Positions 17,918 to 26,976 of a DNA stretch of 64,000 bases are shown in pieces (the first letter of the stretch is position 1; every line of letters starts with the position of its first letter). The notes below the pieces were generated by a model that was not told where the DNA came from, searched no databases, and worked only from the letters and a program-made list of their open reading frames with translations. The translations under genes and the position numbers were made by a program. This DNA is from JANQSS01 sp965249735. Its GTDB lineage: Bacteria > Bacteroidota > Bacteroidia > Chitinophagales > Saprospiraceae. The stretch covers positions 1 through 64,000 of the forward strand of contig CBDFMS010000022.1 in assembly GCA_965249735.1 (NCBI GenBank), given 5' to 3'.

Positions 17918-18032
17918 TTTCTCCTCGCAATCCTTCAATAATGATCCTGATCTTCTCTTCAGAGCTATATCGCCTTCTGGTCTTTCGTTTCAAATCACTG
18001 ATCAGGGCAGTTGTACTTTTTTTCTTCGTCAT
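17918..18032 (-). pseudogene. IS3-family OrfA remnant
   Basis: A minus-strand frame starting at 18032 reads MTKKKSTTALISDLKRKTRR and YSSEEKIRIIIEGLRGE, the typical N-terminus of an IS3-family OrfA (HTH_Tnp_1). After GLRGE the family similarity stops and the frame ends in unrelated residues, so only the first ~38 codons survive. It belongs to a different IS3 subgroup from the intact element at 21287. It adjoins the headless secreted-protein gene on its right, so the original insertion probably cut that gene. Confidence 0.75.
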
Positions 18033-18082
18033 CTGTTGTATCTTTTAAAAATTATTAAAATAAGAATTATCTCTCTTACTTT

Positions 18083-20158
18083 TTGTCCTTCAAAAGTTCA
18101 GATTTAGCTGACGTTAAACAGGTTAGCGTTCCAAATTTTAAGGTTAACAATTGTACGTTTGAAGACCTCCGTTTTGGCATTGATTCTGAACAGTCAATTT
18201 TAAACATTTCAAATTCACAATTCATTGAAATTCATCGTGAAAATGGACCATCTCCAAGAGGAATAGCAATTAATTTGAATAAATCAGCCTATTCTATTGT
18301 AAAAGGGAATACAATGACAAATTGTTTATGGGGTGTTTCGGCATCCGGATCGAATTGTGATATTCTCGATAACAGAATAGGATTCGACAACAGCAATTAT
18401 AGTGAATTTGGCATTCGCTTCTCTGGGATGTTTGGAAATGTTGCCAATGTGCTTGTTAACGATATTGACGTTGCATTCGTAGGGTTATGGATGTTCAATT
18501 CGAATCAGACAGGAAACATAGTCATTGACAATAACACGATCCAGGGTTTTTGGTCACCACTTTTTGTGCACGGGACTAATGCATCTGATCCTACGATGGG
18601 GATTCAGGTAAGTAATAATACATTTTATACTGATGAAAACTCAGCCGTCATATTACATTCAGAGGGATTTTCGATTCATGATAATGAATTCTATCCAATT
18701 TCTGGAGCAGAATCCGTGCAGGCTTTGTTGCAATTGGTTAATGCTGACAATAATCAGATCAGAAATAATATCTTGGATGGTCAGGAAGTTACTAATCAGG
18801 TGCTTGGTGCTGCAGAATCAGGGGGCAACTTGTATTGCTGCAATCAAACATTGGAAAGCGACATTGGGGTGTTCTTTACGATGGCATGCGGCGATACCAA
18901 ATTTAAAACAACATCTTTTGGCAATCATACAACTTCATTACAATACAGAAGTGATGCATACACCGGCCCACAAATAAATCATGGTAATGATTGGAACAAC
19001 TCGTACGGGTTGGATGCATGGCACAGGAGTGGTGATCCTGATTTTATTGATTTATCACAATATTTTGTAATAAGCCTCCCAAACAACATCATCCCAAGTT
19101 CAGATTGGTTTCAATTAGTTAGTGGAAGTATTTTGTCTTGTGAAGTTTCGTCAGATTGTGGAGAAGAATTATGGAATATTGGAGGGCCTTCCGAGAGCGA
19201 CTTACAAATAGCAAAGGGTTCACTAGATGGTCTTTTAGATGTAGGAGCCATAAATTGGAGTGAGAAAATTCGACTTATCAACAAGATCAACAAAAATCCA
19301 GGATTATTTGCTGATCCTAATTATTTGGCTTTCATTAGTGAAAATGATACAACTGAGCTTTTTTCACTGGCATATATTACTAAATCAGTGATTGATATTC
19401 ATCAAAATATCTCTTTTAGTTCTGATATGATGGAGCTTCATACTCAGATGATCAATATCATGCGACAACTGGATAGTCTGGAAACTATAATTGAGGAATC
19501 TAATTCAGTCGACAGCACTATCCACGAAAGAAGTAGAATTCCTTTGCTGATTCAACTTCATCATCTGAACAACACAACGACGGGGTTGCGTCATGCTGCG
19601 ATCCAATATATTACGAATGCAATCAATGATTTGAGTTACGAATTGTCTGAATTAATTACTACCACTAACTATGGCGAAACTTACAAAACGGTCTTCAGTT
19701 TATACCTGGACTATTTAATTGGCGATGGATATTTGGTGCCAAATCAACAGACGGAATTATATGACGAGGCAACGAAATGTTACAAGGATTATAGCAAGGG
19801 TGTGATCATTGCTAGAGAGTTGTACGACATGCTGTCAGCAACACGTACGGATTGGTCCGCTTATGATGATGTGTGTGAAGAGAACGAAAAAAGAGCGCGC
19901 TTCGAGATGGAAATAATTAAGGAGAACAGCTTGATAATATATCCAAATCCGGTGAAAGACATGCTCACGATTCAGGCTGAGCGGATGACACTTGAACCCG
20001 GACAATTGACTATATTTAAGGTCAATGGTCATACAGTGAACAACATGATGTGGTCCGGTCATGAGATCAGCCTGAATACATCAGACTGGTCTACGGGTGT
20101 CTATCTACTTTCCTGGAAAACCGCCACTGGAGAACTTAATAAGAAGATAATTAAATAG
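18083..20158 (+). CDS. Secreted parallel beta-helix protein with T9SS sorting domain, 5'-truncated
   Basis: 691 residues from a TTG at 18083; the frame is open only back to 18059 and there is no ATG or signal peptide, which a T9SS cargo must have. Residues 10-250 show N/G-rich right-handed beta-helix repeats (FKVNNCTFEDLRFGIDSE, LNISNSQF, DNNTIQGF, VSNNTFYTDEN). A helical region follows (about 390-600). The tail has YPNPVKDMLTIQ and ends GVYLLSWKTATGELNKKIIK, a type A Por_Secre_tail domain. IS3 debris lies right at the 5' end, so the N-terminus was probably lost by insertion and deletion. Export is unlikely in this form. Confidence 0.8.
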   Translation: MSFKSSDLADVKQVSVPNFKVNNCTFEDLRFGIDSEQSILNISNSQFIEIHRENGPSPRGIAINLNKSAYSIVKGNTMTNCLWGVSASGSNCDILDNRIGFDNSNYSEFGIRFSGMFGNVANVLVNDIDVAFVGLWMFNSNQTGNIVIDNNTIQGFWSPLFVHGTNASDPTMGIQVSNNTFYTDENSAVILHSEGFSIHDNEFYPISGAESVQALLQLVNADNNQIRNNILDGQEVTNQVLGAAESGGNLYCCNQTLESDIGVFFTMACGDTKFKTTSFGNHTTSLQYRSDAYTGPQINHGNDWNNSYGLDAWHRSGDPDFIDLSQYFVISLPNNIIPSSDWFQLVSGSILSCEVSSDCGEELWNIGGPSESDLQIAKGSLDGLLDVGAINWSEKIRLINKINKNPGLFADPNYLAFISENDTTELFSLAYITKSVIDIHQNISFSSDMMELHTQMINIMRQLDSLETIIEESNSVDSTIHERSRIPLLIQLHHLNNTTTGLRHAAIQYITNAINDLSYELSELITTTNYGETYKTVFSLYLDYLIGDGYLVPNQQTELYDEATKCYKDYSKGVIIARELYDMLSATRTDWSAYDDVCEENEKRARFEMEIIKENSLIIYPNPVKDMLTIQAERMTLEPGQLTIFKVNGHTVNNMMWSGHEISLNTSDWSTGVYLLSWKTATGELNKKIIK

Positions 20159-20165
20159 TGAAAAA

Positions 20166-21323
20166 GTGCTAAGAAGATTAATCCAAATATTACTATTGCT
20201 TTCATGTCTTGTGCCACACATGTTATGTGTGGCACAGCGACATGATAATCATTGGGTGTTGGGGTATGATCCTTTAAATCAGCCAGACGATACTATCGCT
20301 GGTAATGTATTCTCAAATTTTCAAAATGCTCATATCAATATTGACTTTCCAGTTAATGATACAATATCCTTCGACATGTGGAGAAATTGTGTTTCCATGT
20401 CAGATGAAATCGGGAATTTGATTTTTTATTCAAATGGTATTTCGGTTCTGAACAGAAATCACGAGATAATGGCCGGTAGTGAAGACTATAACTATCATCC
20501 CTTTCATGAGCAATATAACGATTCAGGACTTCCTACTACGCAAGGGTCGATTGCTCTTCCAGCCCCGGAATCGGAAAATAAATACTTTTTGATTCATGGT
20601 AAAGTCAATCTGGAGATCAATTCACCCGATATAGATATTTATATTACCGATTTATACTATTCCATAATCGATTTGGCCGGCAATGATGAATCAGGAGAGT
20701 TAATTCAAGCTTCCATCCCTATTGTAAATGATACGCTTGAGAACTTTGGTATTGCGGCGGTGAAACATGCTAATGGAAGGGATTGGTGGGTCATTGCTGT
20801 TGCAGATGAAAATGTGAATAAATATTACGTCATTTTAATTGACCGAAACGGGGTGCATCTACATCATATCCAGGATTTGTCATCAATGGGTGACCATGAA
20901 ACTGGAGTAGGCCAAGTGTACTTTTCAAATAATGGTGAATTGTATGTAAGGAATATTATTACACTTTTGAATGATGTTTCATATTTGGACATTCTTCATT
21001 TTGATCGATGCACAGGAACGTTGGTGATTAAAGAGATGATCACATACAGCGATAGCAATCGCACAGCAGGACTTGCCATTTCGCACAATGGTCGTTTTGC
21101 TTACACAAATGATGGAAATAATTTGTATCAATTCGACCTACTAGCTAACAATATAGAATCTTCAATTAATCTTATTGATGTGTATGATGGATATAGAGAT
21201 GACAATAACTTTCCGACAAACTTCAGAAATTGTTGGCTTGCCCCGGATGGGAAAATCTATATGACTTGTGCGAATGGAATGAAACCTGAAAGCTTCCCCA
21301 AAAACTGGACGATTCAAAACTAA
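20166..21323 (+). CDS. Secreted beta-propeller-like protein cut by IS3-family insertion
   Basis: 385 residues from a GTG at 20166. A signal peptide is clear (LLLLSCLVPHMLCVAQ). The mature part starts HWVLGYDP and has repeated propeller-like strands (GNLIFYSNGISVLN, GIAAVKHANGRDWWVIAV, VGQVYFSNNGELYVRN, LAISHNGRFAYTNDG, CWLAPDGKIYMTC). This resembles Bacteroidota T9SS cargo proteins that usually end in a sorting domain. The gene-derived part stops at about 21286, where the left inverted repeat of an IS3-family element begins; the last ~12 codons and the stop come from the element. No continuation is seen beyond 22552, so the 3' part is lost. Confidence 0.82.
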   Translation: MLRRLIQILLLLSCLVPHMLCVAQRHDNHWVLGYDPLNQPDDTIAGNVFSNFQNAHINIDFPVNDTISFDMWRNCVSMSDEIGNLIFYSNGISVLNRNHEIMAGSEDYNYHPFHEQYNDSGLPTTQGSIALPAPESENKYFLIHGKVNLEINSPDIDIYITDLYYSIIDLAGNDESGELIQASIPIVNDTLENFGIAAVKHANGRDWWVIAVADENVNKYYVILIDRNGVHLHHIQDLSSMGDHETGVGQVYFSNNGELYVRNIITLLNDVSYLDILHFDRCTGTLVIKEMITYSDSNRTAGLAISHNGRFAYTNDGNNLYQFDLLANNIESSINLIDVYDGYRDDNNFPTNFRNCWLAPDGKIYMTCANGMKPESFPKNWTIQN

Positions 21324-21342
21324 AGTATTAAATTGAATTGTC

Positions 21343-21609
21343 ATGAAGAAATCAAGATTTACAGAAAGTCAGATTGTATCGATTCTAAAGGCTCATGAAG
21401 CTGGTCGCAAGACTTCTGATTTGTGTCGTGAAAATGGTATCAGCGAAGCTACCTTTTATAACTGGCGCAAGAAGTATGGTGGCATGGAAACTACTCAGTT
21501 GAAGAAATTAAAAGAGCTTGAGCTGGAGAATCAACGACTGAAACGCATGTATGCAGAGCTGAGTTTAGATCATCGTATTCTCAAAGATGTGATTGAAAAA
21601 AAGTTCTAA
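21343..21609 (+). CDS. IS3-family transposase OrfA
   Basis: 88 residues. N-terminal HTH (KKSRFTESQIVSILKAHEAG, TSDLCRENGISEATFYNWRK) followed by a leucine-zipper-like helix (LKKLKELELENQRLKRMYAE) used for multimerisation. It ends IEKKF. OrfA binds the terminal inverted repeats and regulates the fused OrfAB transposase. The frame ends four bases after an A-AAA-AAG slippery heptamer. Confidence 0.93.
   Translation: MKKSRFTESQIVSILKAHEAGRKTSDLCRENGISEATFYNWRKKYGGMETTQLKKLKELELENQRLKRMYAELSLDHRILKDVIEKKF
21597..21603 (+). promoter_or_regulatory. Programmed -1 frameshift site (A AAA AAG)
   Basis: Slippery heptamer at the end of orfA (codons GAA AAA AAG TTC TAA). Slipping back one base continues as VLKPRAKRQIAKGIMETYEV, joining OrfA to OrfB in one frame, exactly as in IS3-family elements that make OrfAB by -1 frameshifting. 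Confidence 0.85.
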
Positions 21610-21644
21610 AGCCTCGTGCTAAACGGCAAATAGCAAAGGGAATC

Positions 21645-22520
21645 ATGGAAACGTACGAGGTAAATATCACACAAGCTTGTCGTGTCATTAATTTGAGCAA
21701 GTCTGTTTATTACTACAAACTCAAAGAATCGCAAGACGATCAGGTTATTAGCATGCTCTCTGAGTTATCCAAGCGGCATCCGACAAACGGATTTTGGAAG
21801 CTCTTTCACAGGATCAGATTAGCAGGCATGAGATGGAATCACAAGCGGGTATATCGTGTTTATAAACAAATGAATTTGAACATAAAGGTTAAACGCAAAA
21901 AACGGTTACCTAGTCGAAACAGAGTCCCATTAGTAGTCCCAGGCCGAATGAATGAAACATGGTCAATGGATTTCATGAGTGATGCATTAGAAAATGGGCG
22001 CAAGTTCCGCACATTAAATATCATGGATGATTTTAATCGCAAAGCACTGGCTATTGAAGCAGACTTTTCTTTGCCTGCCACAAGAGTTATTCGAGTGCTG
22101 GAGCGAATAATATACTTTAAAGGCAAGCCAAAGCGAATACGTGTGGACAACGGCCCAGAATTTACGTCCGCTGAATTTACAGACTGGTGTGCTGATAACA
22201 ATATTGCCGTTCTATTTATTCAACCAGGAAAGCCAAGTCAAAATGGATTTATCGAACGATTTAATAAAAGCTACCGTACCGCCGTTTTAAATGCATATTG
22301 GTTTGAAGAACTCAGACAAGTGCGCATCTTAACGGAGAAATGGTTGGAGGACTATAACAATTTAAGGCCACATGATGCGCTGAACAACTTACCTCCAACA
22401 CTCTACACGCAACAGGCAGCATTAATTGTGGAAAACAACAACAGCGATCATTCTATACCGGCTACGTTAAATTGTTTACCACGAATTAACACTACTGATA
22501 ATATTAATGAATTTTTATAA
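21645..22520 (+). CDS. IS3-family transposase OrfB, DDE integrase core
   Basis: 291 residues from the ATG; in the frameshifted OrfAB product the frame starts at the slippery site, 42 bases upstream. rve domain with the first Asp in TWSMDFMSDALENG, second in RVDNGPEFTS and the Glu in SQNGFIERFNKSYR, spaced as in the DDE family; HTH_21 region near the start (HPTNGFWKLFHRI). The catalytic set looks intact and the element may be active. Confidence 0.95.
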   Translation: METYEVNITQACRVINLSKSVYYYKLKESQDDQVISMLSELSKRHPTNGFWKLFHRIRLAGMRWNHKRVYRVYKQMNLNIKVKRKKRLPSRNRVPLVVPGRMNETWSMDFMSDALENGRKFRTLNIMDDFNRKALAIEADFSLPATRVIRVLERIIYFKGKPKRIRVDNGPEFTSAEFTDWCADNNIAVLFIQPGKPSQNGFIERFNKSYRTAVLNAYWFEELRQVRILTEKWLEDYNNLRPHDALNNLPPTLYTQQAALIVENNNSDHSIPATLNCLPRINTTDNINEFL

Positions 22521-22739
22521 TTTTAACACGTCCTATTAAAGGGAAGCCCACACAACGAATTGAATGTAATGACCCGTTTACATTCAATTAGCAGTCTTTG
22601 TCGTCTACATTATTAACGTTAGAATCTTGCTTATTTGTTCTGCAATGTCTAAATTTGCAGCCTGCACTAAAGACAGTTTTTTCAATGTTTGCCATATTAG
22701 TCAAAAGGAGAGATGTAAAAACTGCTAAAATGCAGTACA

Positions 22740-22781
22740 GGTCCTATAGCTCAGTTGGTTGGAGCATCTGACTCATAATCA
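22740..22781 (+). tRNA. 5' half of tRNA-Met(CAU), broken in the anticodon arm
   Basis: GGTCCTA acceptor strand, TA, D-arm GCTCAGTTGGTTGGAGC, then anticodon stem TCTGA, loop CTCATAA and TCA. The sequence matches Bacteroidota elongator-type tRNA-Met through the anticodon (CAT at 22774-22776) and then departs into unrelated DNA; the variable loop, T-arm and 3' acceptor strand are missing. An integrase gene begins within 80 bases, so this is most simply read as an attachment-site junction of an integrated element. No 3' half was found elsewhere in the window. Confidence 0.78.
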
Positions 22782-22856
22782 ATTCCTCTTGACATTTTAT
22801 TTAATAACAGTATGACTTACTGTGCATTATATTTTATCATTTTAAATATGTTTGCC

Positions 22857-24176
22857 ATGAGTCTTCCATCGTTTGCCATTAAATTAGAACAAATCAACAC
22901 CGCTCAAAAGAAAGACGGTTCTTTTCCAATCGTACTCAGAATAATTTATAATAGAATAAAACGACGTATTCGCACTGGTCTAACTGCGTATCCACACCAA
23001 TTTGTGAATGGCAGACTGAAAAAAGTTTATGATGTTGACACGAAAAATGAATTGCTCCAATTGTATGAGAATACTGCTGAGAATGTTTTGGATAATAATT
23101 TCAAGGATAACAACCTCGACTATAAGAAATGGAAAAACATTTTTGAAAAAGAAATATCAAAAGGTCAGACTTGCCAAGAGAAAATCGAGATCGGTGTGTT
23201 GGAATTCTGCATGCTTGTTCATGACGAAAAAATACGTCTGAATAAAGTTAAATCCGCTTACGACTATAAAAACCTTCACAGCATTTTAAGCAAATATACC
23301 TCAGATAAAGAAATCAACTTCTATGAAATTAAAAAAGAACATGGAAAAAAATGGCTGAAAGGGTTTGAGAGATTTATGATAGATAGAGGACTGAAAGGTG
23401 TGAACTACATGAGGGTGCTTAAATCTCTTTATTCAAAAGCCATCAGTGGTTATATTGATGATATCGGCTACCTTGTAGAAGAGTTTTCAGATACGCCATT
23501 CAAAGGTGTTTGGAATCCCAGAGGCTATGATTTTTCACACCTGAAGAAAAGGACTTCTACAAAATATGATTCCGATAGAATAAGAGCGTTGTCCTCAGAA
23601 AGTATCAAGAAAATACTCGAATATAAGTCAAGACCCGGAACTAAAGAGGAATATTATATGGCTCTATGGAAATTTGGCTATTTAATGTCTGGCGTAAATT
23701 TCAAAGATGTCGCCTTGCTCAAGTGGTCGGATATAAAGAATGGCAAATGGTATTACAAAAGGTCCAAAACTAGCGTAGGTGCGAAGGATGGGAAACCAAT
23801 TCCGAAATATGCATGGGCCATCATTGAAAAGTATGGTGACAAAAACAGTAAATACGTATTTAATATTTTAAATGGTGGCTGGGACAAGGACGAAGAAACA
23901 CTGGTCAAAAGAGTGGATTACTATAGCGGTTACATTTTTAAATGTGCCAAAAGGGTTTCCAAAAAACTCGACCTGGATGGGTATTTCACGCCTTATTCCG
24001 GTCGCCACAGTGCCATTAATATTGCTTTGTCTAGTGGTATCAACTCCAATACCATTAGGACCGCCGTCGATCAAAAATCACTATCGGCTATTGATTCGTA
24101 TACATCGGATTCTGAGGCCAGCAAGTTGAGAGAAATGATGGAGGCGTTGGTAGTAACAGATCACGTTTCAATTTAG
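22857..24176 (+). CDS. Tyrosine recombinase (phage integrase SAM-like, Bacteroidota type)
   Basis: About 439 residues from the ATG at 22857 (MSLPSFAIKLEQIN); an ATG 45 bases earlier adds a hydrophobic stretch unlike the family. The N-terminal arm-binding domain (KKDGSFPIVLRIIYN), a SAM-like helical domain (about 105-215) and the catalytic domain follow. In the last, YSGRHSAINIAL holds the HxxR-like box and SAIDSYTS the nucleophilic Tyr. The usual first Arg is replaced in YLMSGVNFKDVALLKW, as in some Bacteroidota branches. It lies next to a broken tRNA-Met, suggesting it integrates an element there. Confidence 0.9.
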   Translation: MSLPSFAIKLEQINTAQKKDGSFPIVLRIIYNRIKRRIRTGLTAYPHQFVNGRLKKVYDVDTKNELLQLYENTAENVLDNNFKDNNLDYKKWKNIFEKEISKGQTCQEKIEIGVLEFCMLVHDEKIRLNKVKSAYDYKNLHSILSKYTSDKEINFYEIKKEHGKKWLKGFERFMIDRGLKGVNYMRVLKSLYSKAISGYIDDIGYLVEEFSDTPFKGVWNPRGYDFSHLKKRTSTKYDSDRIRALSSESIKKILEYKSRPGTKEEYYMALWKFGYLMSGVNFKDVALLKWSDIKNGKWYYKRSKTSVGAKDGKPIPKYAWAIIEKYGDKNSKYVFNILNGGWDKDEETLVKRVDYYSGYIFKCAKRVSKKLDLDGYFTPYSGRHSAINIALSSGINSNTIRTAVDQKSLSAIDSYTSDSEASKLREMMEALVVTDHVSI

Positions 24177-24321
24177 TTGAGGAGTAGACCCATCGATATA
24201 GTTGGACAAATATTTGGTAAATTGGCTATGCATTGAAGAAATTGAAACTGCGGCATACAGCAATCAAAATTGCCGTTTATTAAAATGAACCCAATAAGTC
24301 GTCTACAAATTGACTAATAAA

Positions 24322-25767
24322 ATGAAACTATCCGACAAATGGATTTCACTTCTTCCAATGATTTGTATTGGTCTGGCATTCCTATACGGCCTAATCCAAA
24401 TCGACCTACCCCCTATTGATCGACACAACTGGCGACAGTGTCTGACGTTGATGATCACAAATAACATCTTTGAACTGAATCAATCTATATTCTATCCAAA
24501 ATACAATTTGAGTGGAGAAGGTACTGGCATAATACCAACTGAATTCCCGATTCTAAACTATCTTACTGCACTGTGCTATGAACTATTCGGAAAACAAGAT
24601 TGGGTGGCGCGTCTGGTCCCATTCATTTTTACTTGTTTCGGATTCTACTATTTTCATCGGATTGTGTCAAAGGTTTTAAGTAAGTATGGAGCCCTTTGCG
24701 CCTTGCTGATAATCATGGCGTCCATAATTACAGTTTACGGCCGAAAACATATGCCCGATTCCTTTGCGCTCAGCCTCGTCATGATTGGCACCTATTATCT
24801 CTGGGAACATTTGGAGAAATTCAAAACGTGGGACCTTATTATTGGATTTATATTTCTCACGCTTGGCGTCTTGTCAAAGATCCCTATGATTAGTTTTGCA
24901 AGTCTTTTAGTCATTCCGTTATTCAATGCCAAAGCTTTCAACAGAGTCCTACCGTTTGGTATTGGATGTGTAGTTCTCTCCCTCTGTGTCGGAACATGGT
25001 ATTTCTATTGGATGCCACATTTAGAAACAACGTTTGGCAATAAGTTAATATGGCCAGTGAGTTTGCAGGAGGGCTTTTCTATTATGATTGAATATTGGGA
25101 TAAGATTTTATTTAAGCGATGGTTCGTGTCCACTTTCCATAATCCGGTGACCTCAATCTTAGGGTTCTTGGGTGTTCTTCTGTTTTTCAAGAACCGTGCA
25201 GTTTTCTTTGCGCTAGTTGGTTATTTCATATCAATTCTGCTCTTCATCTGCAAAACAGGACACACCTACCATCTGCATGATTATTATATGATCTCAATCA
25301 TTCCCTTGCTCGGAATTGGAGCAGGCAAATCATTAGAACTCTTATCTAAGATTGCATTCATATCAAAAAAAGCCTATTTCAAATATGTGCTCATTGGCTT
25401 GCTTGTATTACCTTCTATGTATACAATTAATGACATCATCCAAGAGAGACACGACGAACTTCTTTTGTCACTAAAAGAAATCATCGGTGATCAAGGAATC
25501 GAAAAAGAAGACCTCGTGGCAGTAAATGGGGGGAGTATGCTAAATCCTGTCATGATGTATTTTACAGATCGCAGGGGTTGGTCTTTATACGATAAGGATA
25601 TATCTAGTGGTAAGTTTGTTGGGCAATTGGCAGATGTCGGATTGAAATACGTCATTCTCGATAAAAGACGTAGAATAGTGGATCTGCCATACCAAAAGAC
25701 TTTTGAAAATGACGATTTTATCGTTTACCAAGTTCATCCAAAATCCTCAGGGAATGAATCGCAATAA
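24322..25767 (+). CDS. GT39/ArnT-like membrane glycosyltransferase
   Basis: About 481 residues, 10-12 hydrophobic helices. After the first helix comes the DRHNWRQCLT loop, the catalytic-acid region of the GT-C/PMT fold, then GIIPTEFPILNYLTAL and KHMPDSFAL, also family-like. Such enzymes transfer a sugar from a polyprenyl-phosphate donor to lipid A, a protein or a glycan at the outer face of the inner membrane. The soluble tail (about 390-480) is short. I prefer the ATG at 24322 (MKLSDKWIS) over a TTG 12 bases earlier. It could be cargo of the integrated element or a chromosomal gene; it stands alone on the plus strand. Confidence 0.85.
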   Translation: MKLSDKWISLLPMICIGLAFLYGLIQIDLPPIDRHNWRQCLTLMITNNIFELNQSIFYPKYNLSGEGTGIIPTEFPILNYLTALCYELFGKQDWVARLVPFIFTCFGFYYFHRIVSKVLSKYGALCALLIIMASIITVYGRKHMPDSFALSLVMIGTYYLWEHLEKFKTWDLIIGFIFLTLGVLSKIPMISFASLLVIPLFNAKAFNRVLPFGIGCVVLSLCVGTWYFYWMPHLETTFGNKLIWPVSLQEGFSIMIEYWDKILFKRWFVSTFHNPVTSILGFLGVLLFFKNRAVFFALVGYFISILLFICKTGHTYHLHDYYMISIIPLLGIGAGKSLELLSKIAFISKKAYFKYVLIGLLVLPSMYTINDIIQERHDELLLSLKEIIGDQGIEKEDLVAVNGGSMLNPVMMYFTDRRGWSLYDKDISSGKFVGQLADVGLKYVILDKRRRIVDLPYQKTFENDDFIVYQVHPKSSGNESQ

Positions 25768-25797
25768 TGTTTCATTCGTAAAAAATACAAGATGTGA

Positions 25798-26745
25798 TTA
25801 TCTGTGTTCTTTTAACAGCGATTGTATTTTCATAAGCGACTTGGCATTCACCTTTTTTTCTCCAATGAAAGCCTGGAGCACCGTGTCGTCTGCAGTTGAT
25901 ATCAACATATTCATATGCAGTGCTGTAAAATCATCTATGTACATCGGTAATATTTTCAAATAAAAACTGTCGTCATCACCACTGCCCCGCAATTCCTCTA
26001 TTTCTACCGGTGAACACAGTTTGGTTTTACTGAGGGTCCAATCTTTGACTGATTCTTCCAATTTCGCTAAATTCTTTTTACCCTTTTTTGTGCTTACATC
26101 CGGCTTGGGAATAAGGAAGGTTTTGTCGCTCATGTTTTGGACGAAGTTTGCTGCATGTTGTCGTGCGGACTCCAATACTTTTCCATATTTTAATGTTCCC
26201 GCTTTATATCTCGTGATGGAGGCATTCAAGTTGCTATTTAAAATATTGAGCATTAATCGAATATCATTTTTATCTGACAGATCAAGACCAGTGACATTGG
26301 CAGACGCAATAAACTGGCGCTTGGGGTGAACAACAACCAGCCTAGCTGTAACATTTTCCCTATCTTTTACGAAATTTTCACCGACACGTTCACGTTGATA
26401 CCTGATTAGTATACAATCTTTACATTGAATTTTCGACAACTCCTTTGATGGGATATCAGTAAACTTATAGTCGGTCTCTTCAAAACCGGACTCCTCCAAT
26501 GCCTCTTTCCAAACTCGATTGTAGTACTCCGCTTTGTTTGGTACGTCGGCTATCTTTCGATACATCTCCTTCTTAGTCATCTTATCGATGTACTTGCTAG
26601 ATGATTCATAGGTTGGTACATAGAGAATCTTGCCTTCTATCAATGAGTAATCAACTTTTTGCAATGGGTTAAACTGCGCCAAGCAAATATGCTGAAGGAC
26701 ACAAGCAGTCAGCAAGATCAACACGGATTTCAAAGTAAATTTCAT
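25798..26745 (-). CDS. Secreted hypothetical protein
   Basis: 315 residues with a signal peptide (MKFTLKSVLILLTACVLQHI, cleavage near LAQ). The mature part has IEGKILYVPTYESSS, an LSKIQCKDCILIRYQ segment and a charged helical region. No enzymatic motif or sorting domain recognised. It is likely periplasmic or outer-membrane associated. It converges with the glycosyltransferase gene (30-base gap), and its promoter should be in the 230 bases after 26745. Confidence 0.72.
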   Translation of the reverse strand: MKFTLKSVLILLTACVLQHICLAQFNPLQKVDYSLIEGKILYVPTYESSSKYIDKMTKKEMYRKIADVPNKAEYYNRVWKEALEESGFEETDYKFTDIPSKELSKIQCKDCILIRYQRERVGENFVKDRENVTARLVVVHPKRQFIASANVTGLDLSDKNDIRLMLNILNSNLNASITRYKAGTLKYGKVLESARQHAANFVQNMSDKTFLIPKPDVSTKKGKKNLAKLEESVKDWTLSKTKLCSPVEIEELRGSGDDDSFYLKILPMYIDDFTALHMNMLISTADDTVLQAFIGEKKVNAKSLMKIQSLLKEHR

Positions 26746-26976
26746 AATCTTGTGGTATGTCTTTAATCGTTCAACATTGCAACCACAAGAATCATTCCAA
26801 TTTGCTTATCTTTCACACCTAACACACCAGCAAAATTTTTAGATCAAGGAATGTTGGTGTTCAGGTTAAACCTAAATTCAATTACTAATAGCCCCTGAGC
26901 TATCTGAACAAACGTAAATAACCTTATTAATCTCCAAGTTCTCCTTATGAACTGAAATATCTGAATATATTAAGCG

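Larger units (their letters stand above)
21287..22552 (+). mobile_element. Complete IS3-family insertion sequence
   Basis: About 1266 bp with OrfA and OrfB in the usual -1 arrangement. Imperfect terminal inverted repeats: left TGAAAGCTTCCCCAAAAACT (21287 onward) against the reverse complement of the right end TGTGGGCTTCCCTTTAATA (ending 22552); both continue to GGACG and an AAAA run. No matching short direct repeat flanks the ends (ACC on the left, CAA on the right), so one side has probably been rearranged after insertion. Confidence 0.85.

Noticed and set aside
17844..18107. Plus-strand 87-residue frame
   Set aside because: It is antisense to the IS3 orfA remnant and carries no recognisable domain.
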